The translations under genes and the position numbers were made by a program. From NCBI GenBank assembly GCA_001797845.1, contig MGQN01000036.1, positions 43,836-63,589 on the forward strand: a stretch of 19,754 nt of DNA, given 5' to 3'. Position 1 is the first letter of the stretch, and every line of letters starts with the position of its first letter. Below are positions 14,395 through 19,754 of this stretch, in pieces. The DNA is from Deltaproteobacteria bacterium RBG_16_44_11 (lineage in GTDB: Bacteria > Desulfobacterota > Syntrophia > Syntrophales > Smithellaceae). A model generated the notes under the pieces. The model was not told where the DNA came from. It did not search any database and was given only the letters and a program-made list of their open reading frames with translations.

Positions 14395-15321
14395 ATGGAA
14401 TTCGAAGAAAAAATTCACAAACTCAAAGAAATATTCAAAGATTGCGTGCTTTGTCCGCGCGCCTGTCACGTTGACCGCGCGAGCGGGCAACGTGGTTATT
14501 GCCGCCTGCCGGCAAAGATTGTTATGGATTGCGCGCTGGCGCATTACGGAGAAGAACCGCCTCTGTCCGGCAAAAGAGGCGCGGGTACAATCTTCCTTTC
14601 TTCCTGCAATCTAGGATGTATTTATTGCCAGAATTATCAAATATCACAAAGCGCCGAAGGCAGGCAGCTGGACGCGGGGCAAATGGCGGAGGTGATGTTG
14701 GATTTGGAAAAACGCGGCTGCCACAACATCGAGCCGGTTACACCCACGCCGCAGGCGCCGCTGATCATGGAAGCACTGCTTTTAGCGCGGGAACGGGGAC
14801 TCACGATTCCGTTTGTTTATAATTGCGGCGGGTATGAAAATCCTGATATAATTCGTCTGCTGGATAAAATGGTGGATATTTATTTGCCGGACTTTAAATA
14901 CGGTCGAGAAGAAGAAGGAGTTGCCTTTTCTGCGGCGCCGGGATATCCGCGTTTCGCTTTGGATTCGTTGAAGGAGATGGTGCGGCAGGTCGGAGATGAT
15001 TTGGAGCTGAAAAACGGTGTCGCGAAGGCAGGAGTAATTGTTAGGCATCTGGTGCTGCCGGGAAAAATTGAAAACTCGAAAGAAGTTTTAAGGCTGATCA
15101 AAAAAGAAATATCTTTAAATGTACCGATTAGCCTGATGTCGCAATACACGCCGGTGGCACCTGTGCGGCATCATCCGCTTTTGGGGCGCAGAATCAGCAA
15201 AGATGAATATAAACAAGTCTTGGATTTTGCCCTGAAATCAGGATTTAAAAATCTTTTTATTCAAGAGGTGAACGAATATAAGCTGACGCCTGATTTCAAC
15301 CGCGAAAATCCCTTTGATTAA
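14395..15321 (+). CDS. Radical SAM protein of the PflX (COG1313) type
   Basis: The protein has 308 residues. The radical SAM cluster site is C71-C75-C78 in SCNLGCIYCQNYQIS. A second cysteine group lies in front, C17, C20, C24 and C36, in CVLCPRACHVDR and GYCR. This N-terminal group is characteristic of PflX-type proteins and may bind an extra metal. Also present are PVTPTPQAP (about 114-122) and SQYTPVAPV near residue 250. The family resembles pyruvate formate-lyase activators and is thought to generate a 5'-deoxyadenosyl radical, but its target is not established. No glycyl-radical enzyme gene is nearby. The ribosome binding site is weak (GATGAG). Pairing with the patatin-like gene may be operonic rather than functional. 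Confidence 0.88.
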   Translation: MEFEEKIHKLKEIFKDCVLCPRACHVDRASGQRGYCRLPAKIVMDCALAHYGEEPPLSGKRGAGTIFLSSCNLGCIYCQNYQISQSAEGRQLDAGQMAEVMLDLEKRGCHNIEPVTPTPQAPLIMEALLLARERGLTIPFVYNCGGYENPDIIRLLDKMVDIYLPDFKYGREEEGVAFSAAPGYPRFALDSLKEMVRQVGDDLELKNGVAKAGVIVRHLVLPGKIENSKEVLRLIKKEISLNVPISLMSQYTPVAPVRHHPLLGRRISKDEYKQVLDFALKSGFKNLFIQEVNEYKLTPDFNRENPFD

Positions 15322-15357
15322 TTGTAATGACTCGTTTGAGTGGATAACGAAAAGCTG

Positions 15358-15380
15358 AGCCGGAGCGTTAGCGATCGGCT
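15358..15380 (+). terminator. Weak hairpin after the radical SAM gene, possible terminator
   Basis: AGCCG (15358-15362) pairs with CGGCT (15376-15380) around GC-rich DNA, followed by a T-rich stretch (GTGTTGATTTTGTCTT). The stem is short, so this is only a candidate. It lies between convergent genes. Confidence 0.3.
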
Positions 15381-15402
15381 GTGTTGATTTTGTCTTAATT
15401 TA

Positions 15403-15834
15403 TCAAGTTGAATCTGTACCTATGTCCCCACGTTCATTATTATTTTGTAATTGGAGATTATTGGTTACATAGTCAGCTTGTTCATAATCCTTTGCTTCGA
15501 CCATGATTTGAATACTGTATGGTATTCCGGCTTCATTGAGAGCTTTGAAAAATGGCTGGGCATCCTCGGGATTGTCGATTATAATCAAAGGGAGAGTATT
15601 GCGGGGCAGCGGAATCATTTCTGCTGCCCCTTCATTATTTTTGTTCTTTTCTGCTTCTAATGCATCGATATCGGGCGGCTCTTCTTTAAGCCTCCTGTGC
15701 TTTGTTTCCATTAGAATAAGGTCGTAAGCTTCTTCTTCAAAGCTATCACGCCCTAATCGAAGAAACTCCTTAATTACTTCATCTGATTGTTCCCTGTAGT
15801 ACTTCATGAGATCCATTTTTTTTCTCATATCCAT
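15403..15834 (-). CDS. Small two-part protein of unknown function
   Basis: I do not recognise a family with certainty. The 143-residue protein has an acidic helical N-terminal half (about 1-60, containing SDEVIKEFLRLG and EEEAYDLILMETKHRRL). A linker rich in Glu, Lys and Asn follows. The compact alpha/beta C-terminal half (about 80-135) contains LPLIIIDNPEDAQPF and YSIQIMVEAKDYEQADYV. The C-terminal half recalls the small ferredoxin-like DUF2007 domain, in which a residue pair reads 'E..DYE.A'; this is a weak comparison. No signal peptide or membrane segment is present. ATG at 15834 was chosen for GGAG 9 nt upstream; an in-frame TTG at 15870 is less likely. The gene stands alone, with a palindrome upstream (15876-15890). 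Confidence 0.65.
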   Translation of the reverse strand: MDMRKKMDLMKYYREQSDEVIKEFLRLGRDSFEEEAYDLILMETKHRRLKEEPPDIDALEAEKNKNNEGAAEMIPLPRNTLPLIIIDNPEDAQPFFKALNEAGIPYSIQIMVEAKDYEQADYVTNNLQLQNNNERGDIGTDST

Positions 15835-15875
15835 ACTGTTATTCTCCACTAATAAGTTGTAAGCTGACAATTAAT

Positions 15876-15890
15876 ATACCCAATGGGTAT
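15876..15890. promoter_or_regulatory. Palindrome upstream of the small unknown gene
   Basis: ATACCC-AAT-GGGTAT is a perfect interrupted palindrome about 42 bp before the ATG at 15834, positioned where an operator would overlap a promoter. A TATATT on the minus strand overlaps its left edge and could be the -10 box. Confidence 0.35.
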
Positions 15891-15964
15891 TTTCCGAACT
15901 TTTGTACAATTTTACTTTATTTAATAAAAAATGAAAAGAGATGATCCCTATTTATGTTTTATTA

Positions 15965-16636
15965 TTAAGGCATATCAAAAATGCTTGTTCCAGCCGGCGG
16001 CTGAAATTGGAAAATTTTATCTGTAAATCCGTTATTTATTGACATATGGGAAAATTTAAGAACAGTAGAATTGCCCAGAACATCATCAAAGCTTATCTGT
16101 AAAATATAAAAGGTACTTTTATCGATGGTGATTTGAAAAGGATTGAGAGCAGTGCTTTTGTCAAGGGGTGTTAACTGCAACAAATAATTTTCATTTTTAT
16201 CAAAGGCATTGGGTTTGGCATATGAAATGGCAAAATCATCTTTTAATTTTCCCAAACCGGATAAAAATTTAATCAATACCCTGGATTGAAAGATTTTATC
16301 CGCTTTTTGCACATAGGCGGCCTTTTCCCGCGGGAGATATAGCCATGCCCTTTGACGATTAATTACCAATTTTTTTGCATTTGGCGAGGTATAGTCCCAA
16401 AGCATGTTTCTGGGATTTTTAAAAAAAACCGTGCCTTCTTCTATTTCCGTTTTTTTTATTGATTTTATGGTTGTTTCCTGAAAAAAATTAGCCCGGAAAT
16501 CGTTGGTCTTTTCATATGTACGCTGCAGTTGCTCCACAATATCATTAATAGGCGGAATTTCCGCCGCTGTACAAATGAAAGGACATAATACAAAAAATAA
16601 GGTTGCCAGTATCAATTTATAGGCGGTAATTGCCAT
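15965..16636 (-). CDS. lolA: Outer-membrane lipoprotein carrier protein LolA
   Basis: The protein has 223 residues from the chosen start. A classical signal peptide (MAITAYKLILATLFFVLCPF, then ICTAA) is cleaved near residue 24-25, so it is exported to the periplasm. The mature part shows the LolA pattern: LQRTYEKTNDFRANFFQET, EGTVFFKNPRNMLWDYTSP (about 70-88), and a C-terminal VLKFSHMSINNGFTDKIFQF. LolA takes lipoproteins from the LolCDE transporter and hands them to the outer membrane. It is relevant to the two lipoproteins encoded in this window. ATG at 16636 was chosen because AAAGG lies 4 nt upstream and the signal peptide starts there. An ATG at 16669 would add 11 residues and has no ribosome binding site. 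Confidence 0.9.
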   Translation of the reverse strand: MAITAYKLILATLFFVLCPFICTAAEIPPINDIVEQLQRTYEKTNDFRANFFQETTIKSIKKTEIEEGTVFFKNPRNMLWDYTSPNAKKLVINRQRAWLYLPREKAAYVQKADKIFQSRVLIKFLSGLGKLKDDFAISYAKPNAFDKNENYLLQLTPLDKSTALNPFQITIDKSTFYILQISFDDVLGNSTVLKFSHMSINNGFTDKIFQFQPPAGTSIFDMP

Positions 16637-16730
16637 AAAACCTTTATTTATTATGGATTTTTTTTGCATAATTTAATCATTAAAAAAACTTAAAAAACCG
16701 GTTGTAAGTGGCATATTTTTTTCTAGAGAG

Positions 16731-16760
16731 TTTATATCTATATTTTCTTCGGGCTTACAA
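16731..16760 (-). promoter_or_regulatory. Candidate promoter of lolA
   Basis: On the minus strand, TTGTAA (16760-16755) and TATAAA (16736-16731) are 18 bp apart. They would give a leader of about 90 nt before the ATG at 16636. The surroundings are AT-rich, so false matches are likely. Confidence 0.35.
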
Positions 16761-16779
16761 GTGGTCACGATAACAACGT

Positions 16780-16916
16780 TTATTTATAAATAATTGATTA
16801 TATTGATTATTTATCTTGCTTAAACCTTAGGCAATTTGGTGTAAAATCGCGCCAATTGGGCATTCGCAGAGATTGTCAACAAAGTTATCAACAGGCATTT
16901 CCACAACTTTGTGGAA
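16780..16916. other. AT-rich stretch plus DnaA-box-like cluster between lolA and ilvE
   Basis: The AT-rich part starts with the perfect palindrome TTATTTATAAATAA (16780-16793), followed by two direct copies of TTGATTAT (16794-16801 and 16803-16810). About 60 bp further are TTGTCAACA (16873-16881), TTATCAACA (16885-16893, one mismatch to the DnaA box TTATCCACA) and the inverted pair TTCCACAA / TTGTGGAA (16899-16916). This combination is origin-like, but no other replication gene is nearby. The short leftward open frame covering part of it is not convincing. Confidence 0.4.
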
Positions 16917-16977
16917 TACAAATCCAAGTGCCTGTATACAAGGGGAAATTCCATTGTCATTATTTTTTCGTACGGCG

Positions 16978-18054
16978 CTAACCATGAATTTTGACGCGCC
17001 AGCCAAATTCATCTTCTTTTAATCCATATTGAATTTGTAGTATTTCATTGTATAATTTTTCCGCCAATGGCCCTGTTTTCCCGTTGTTTATCAAATATTC
17101 TTTTCCACGGAAGTAAATTTGACCAACCGGTGAGACAATTGCGGCTGTTCCGGAGGCAAAAACCTCTTTAAGCGTGCCTTTTTGCGAGGCAGTGATAACG
17201 TCATCAATGGGAAGTTGCCTTTCCGCGACTTTTATGCCGAAATGACGGGCCATTTGAATGACGGAATTGCGCGTCACACCGGGTAGAATCGTTCCGGTGA
17301 GCGCCGGCGTGATCAATTCATCGCCGATAAGAAAGAAAATATTACTGGTCCCCACTTCTTCCACGAATTTATTTTCTCTGGCATCCAGCCATAAAACCTG
17401 GGTATAGCCCATATTTGCGGCGATGCGGCTGGCATAAAGACTAGCCGCATAATTGCCACCAGCTTTGGTGAATCCGGTGCCGCCCGCTGCCGCCCGCACA
17501 TATTTTTCCGAAACAAAAATCTTTGTCGGGGAAAACCCTTCGGGATAATAAGCCCCAACCGGGCCGACCACAATAAAAAACAAATATTCATCTGCCGGAT
17601 GCACACCAAGAGCCGCCTCCGTGGCAATCATGGTCGGGCGGATGTACAAAGACGCACCCGCGCTGTGAGGAATCCAATCTTTTTCCAAAATCACCAGTTT
17701 CTTCAAAGCGTCTAAAAAAACGTTTTCATCGATAGCCGGCATGCACATTCTTTCGGCGGAAGCATTCATTCTTTTGATATTTTCCGTGGGACGGAAAAGA
17801 AAAATTGCCCCATCCTTGCCCCGATAAGCTTTTAAGCCTTCAAATATTTCCTGTGCGTAATGGAGACACATCGCCGTCGGGTCTAATTGCAGCGGCCGGT
17901 AAGGTTCGATAACAGGGTCATGCCAGCCCTTACCATTTTTATATTTCATGTTGAAAAAATGGTCGGTAAATATTTTGCCAAAACCAAGTTGGGATTCATC
18001 CTTTGGTTTTGGTTTTAATTTTTCCGGTGGAGTTTTAATAATTTTAATTTCCAT
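16978..18054 (-). CDS. ilvE: Branched-chain amino acid aminotransferase
   Basis: A PLP enzyme of fold type IV with 358 residues. That length and the N-terminal extension match the longer, eukaryote-like BCAT type rather than the shorter E. coli IlvE. The Schiff-base lysine is K197 in GGTGFTKAGGNYAAS. Substrate and cofactor contacts include HYAQEIFEGLKAYRG (65-79), YIRPTMIATE (137-146), and EEVGTSNIFF, where the Glu and Thr-Ser bind PLP. TGTILPGVTR and the FASGTAAIVSPVG loop close the active site. It interconverts Leu, Ile and Val with their 2-oxo acids. GAGGA 5 nt before the ATG is a good ribosome binding site. The gene starts 50 bp after comM, so the two probably share a transcript. Confidence 0.95.
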   Translation of the reverse strand: MEIKIIKTPPEKLKPKPKDESQLGFGKIFTDHFFNMKYKNGKGWHDPVIEPYRPLQLDPTAMCLHYAQEIFEGLKAYRGKDGAIFLFRPTENIKRMNASAERMCMPAIDENVFLDALKKLVILEKDWIPHSAGASLYIRPTMIATEAALGVHPADEYLFFIVVGPVGAYYPEGFSPTKIFVSEKYVRAAAGGTGFTKAGGNYAASLYASRIAANMGYTQVLWLDARENKFVEEVGTSNIFFLIGDELITPALTGTILPGVTRNSVIQMARHFGIKVAERQLPIDDVITASQKGTLKEVFASGTAAIVSPVGQIYFRGKEYLINNGKTGPLAEKLYNEILQIQYGLKEDEFGWRVKIHG

Positions 18055-18104
18055 ATATTCCTCTTTATTATAAAGTGTTTAAATAATGATAGCTTTTCAT
18101 ATCA

Positions 18105-19634
18105 CTAAATAAGGTTGCGATCAAGACTTCGATATTGAATTGCTTCGGCCACATGTGCGGATTCAATATTTTCTTTGTTTTCCAGATCGGCGATAGTGCG
18201 GGATACTTTCAATATCCGGTTTATTGCCCGGGCGCTCAACCCCAGCTTTTCAATCGCCATTTCGATGAGTTTATGCGAGTCTTCGTCTATGAGGCAGAAG
18301 TTTTTGATTTGTCTTTCCGTCATCCTGGCGTTACAGATAATGCTGTTATTGCCGAAACGCTTTTTCTGCAAACTCCTTGCTGAGTTTACACGATCCTTGA
18401 TGGTTGATGATGATTCCCCCAATTCCTTGTCGGAAAGTGCCCGGTATTTGACGGAAGGCACTTCGATATGCAAATCTATTCTATCCAATAACGGACCGGA
18501 AATTTTTCCCTGGTACTGACGAATCTGCTGCGGGCTGCAGCGGCAGGTGCGGATGCGATCACCGAAATACCCGCAGGGGCAGGGATTCATCGCGGCCACG
18601 AGCATAAATTTCGCGGGGAAAGAAGCCGTTATCGAAGAACGTGTAATGGTTATGGCGCCTTCTTCCAGAGGTTGACGGAGAGCTTCCAGCGCGTTTCTTT
18701 TGAATTCCGGCAGTTCATCGAGAAAAAGAACGCCTAAATGGGCGAGGCTGATTTCGCCCGGACGAGGCATTTGACCGCCTCCGACCAGACCAGCGTCGGA
18801 TATCGTGTGATGCGGCGAACGAAACGGCCGCGCGGCTATCAACATTTCATCTTTATTCAAAGAGCCGGCTACGGAAAATACTTTGGTTACTTCAATTGCT
18901 TCGTCAAAGGAAAGGTCGGGCAAAATTGTAGGCAATCGCTTTGCCAGCATACTTTTACCGGATCCGGGCGGGCCGATCATCAGCACATTATGGCCTCCCG
19001 CCGCCGCTATTTCCAGCGCTCTTAAAGCTTGCCTCTGGCCTTTAATTTCATTAAAATCCACTTCATATTGGCGTGTCTTCTGGAAAACTCTATTTATGTC
19101 CAGAGATAGCGGTTCAATATTTTTTCGTCCGTTTAAAAATTCCACAAGATCAGGCAACGTTTTAATTCCAAATACGTTAATCCCTTTCACCATAGCCGCT
19201 TCCGCGGCATTTTCTCCGGGAACAAAGATCGCTTGAATACCTATTTCCTTTGCTTTAAAAGCAGCGGTGAGCACACCGCTTACACCTTTAATGCTTCCGT
19301 CAAGCGACAGTTCTCCGATAAAAACAAATTTCCTCAACGCGTCTTCTTTAATTAATTCTTCCGCGGCGAGAATTCCCACGGCGATGGGAAGATCAAACCC
19401 TGTCCCTTCTTTTTTTATATCGGCGGGCGCCAGGTTGACGGTCACATGAGAGCGGGGAAAACGGTATCCCGAATTCTTTATGGCGGCTTTAATCCTGTCT
19501 TTGCTTTCTTTAACTGAGGCATCGGGCAGGCCGACGGTGGCAAATTGCGGTAATCCCTGGGATATATCTACCTCCACGAACACTGGGTATGATTCCATGC
19601 CGATAACGCTCATGCCGAGAACTTTAACAAACAC
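18105..19634 (-). CDS. comM: YifB/ComM family Mg-chelatase-like AAA+ ATPase
   Basis: The full length of 509 residues fits the family. The N-terminal Lon-protease-like domain (about 1-170) contains VGLPDASVKESKDRI and VNLAPADIKKEG. The AAA+ core carries Walker A GPPGSGKS (221-228), FRSPHHTISDAGLVGGG (271-287), Walker B LFLDE (303-307), a cysteine group NPCPCGYFGDRIRTCRC (about 352-368) and the arginine-finger region LLDRIDLHIEVP. A C-terminal Mg-chelatase helical domain ends the protein. ComM homologues are hexameric helicases that drive branch migration during integration of incoming DNA. The start codon is GTG at 19634, supported by AGGAG 7 nt upstream and by a well-placed promoter. It is first in a transcript with ilvE. 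Confidence 0.95.
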   Translation of the reverse strand: MFVKVLGMSVIGMESYPVFVEVDISQGLPQFATVGLPDASVKESKDRIKAAIKNSGYRFPRSHVTVNLAPADIKKEGTGFDLPIAVGILAAEELIKEDALRKFVFIGELSLDGSIKGVSGVLTAAFKAKEIGIQAIFVPGENAAEAAMVKGINVFGIKTLPDLVEFLNGRKNIEPLSLDINRVFQKTRQYEVDFNEIKGQRQALRALEIAAAGGHNVLMIGPPGSGKSMLAKRLPTILPDLSFDEAIEVTKVFSVAGSLNKDEMLIAARPFRSPHHTISDAGLVGGGQMPRPGEISLAHLGVLFLDELPEFKRNALEALRQPLEEGAITITRSSITASFPAKFMLVAAMNPCPCGYFGDRIRTCRCSPQQIRQYQGKISGPLLDRIDLHIEVPSVKYRALSDKELGESSSTIKDRVNSARSLQKKRFGNNSIICNARMTERQIKNFCLIDEDSHKLIEMAIEKLGLSARAINRILKVSRTIADLENKENIESAHVAEAIQYRSLDRNLI

Positions 19635-19663
19635 TTGCCTTCTCCTGCAAAAAAATGTGAAAA

Positions 19664-19692
19664 ATATTAGCTAATAAGTATATTTATATCAA
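19664..19692 (-). promoter_or_regulatory. Promoter of comM-ilvE
   Basis: On the minus strand, TTGATA (19692-19687) and TAATAT (19669-19664) are separated by 17 bp. Transcription would begin near 19657, about 23 nt before the GTG, with the ribosome binding site inside that leader. An alternative pair (TTGAAT, 18 bp, TATACT) overlaps it just upstream. Confidence 0.6.
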
Positions 19693-19725
19693 GAATTTTA
19701 ATTCAATAAAAAATGGTAGACTTTC

Positions 19726-19754
19726 TTGACTCATTAATTGCCCTGTGCTAGAGT
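19726..19754 (+). promoter_or_regulatory. Rightward promoter at the window edge
   Basis: TTGACT (19726-19731) and TAGAGT (19749-19754) are separated by exactly 17 bp, and TGTGC precedes the -10 box. The layout resembles strong stable-RNA promoters, so the unseen gene to the right may be a tRNA or an rRNA operon; this is a guess. Confidence 0.5.

Noticed and set aside
16827..16985. Leftward frame after ilvE ending with NLCECPIGAILHQIA, faintly ferredoxin-like
   Set aside because: It overlaps the end of ilvE, has no ribosome binding site, and has only two closely spaced cysteines at that end. The repeated VDN codons coincide with the DnaA-box-like words.

Overview
The window looks like chromosomal DNA of a Gram-negative anaerobe, most likely a deltaproteobacterium of the Syntrophus/Smithella type. 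This is inference. It rests on a LolA lipoprotein carrier and two lipoboxed lipoproteins (a two-membrane envelope), a dispersed set of monofunctional beta-oxidation genes including two specialised double-bond isomerases, a PflX-like radical SAM enzyme, and moderate GC with AT-rich spacers. No rRNA, tRNA, CRISPR array or intact mobile element was found.
Layout. Positions 1-52 hold the tail of a rightward gene. Positions 67-2541 hold a leftward pair: a lipoprotein with a predicted beta-propeller fold, then a CmpB-type membrane domain fused to an HD phosphohydrolase. Positions 2577-2700 are a decayed end of an IS3-family element. Positions 3027-5507 encode a large modular lipoprotein ending in a right-handed beta-helix, closed by a strong terminator. 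Positions 5764-10418 are the acyl-CoA block: a dienoyl-CoA isomerase-like crotonase (leftward), then 3-hydroxyacyl-CoA dehydrogenase, thiolase and a delta3-delta2-enoyl-CoA isomerase-like crotonase (rightward). Each gene here has its own leader, and the gaps contain a 152-bp MITE-like palindrome and a multi-hairpin leader. A stand-alone response regulator with a clear promoter follows (10494-10874), then the overlapping pair proA-nadD (11209-13112). Divergent to these are a patatin-like lipase and a PflX-like radical SAM protein (13281-15321). The last part is leftward: a small unrecognised protein, lolA, ilvE and comM, with ilvE and comM in one operon. The right edge ends exactly on a rightward promoter.
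How it fits together. The four acyl-CoA genes cover dehydrogenation of 3-hydroxyacyl-CoA, thiolysis and repositioning of double bonds, which would feed unsaturated or ring-derived acyl-CoAs into beta-oxidation. Acyl-CoA dehydrogenase, ligase and electron-transfer genes are not here, so the pathway must be completed elsewhere. ProA (proline), NadD (NAD) and IlvE (branched-chain amino acids) are housekeeping. LolA serves the two lipoproteins in a general sense.
The least explained material lies between genes: the MITE-like element (8036-8187), the leader at 9509-9610, the operator-like palindrome just downstream of the response-regulator promoter, and an AT-rich stretch with DnaA-box-like words between lolA and ilvE.
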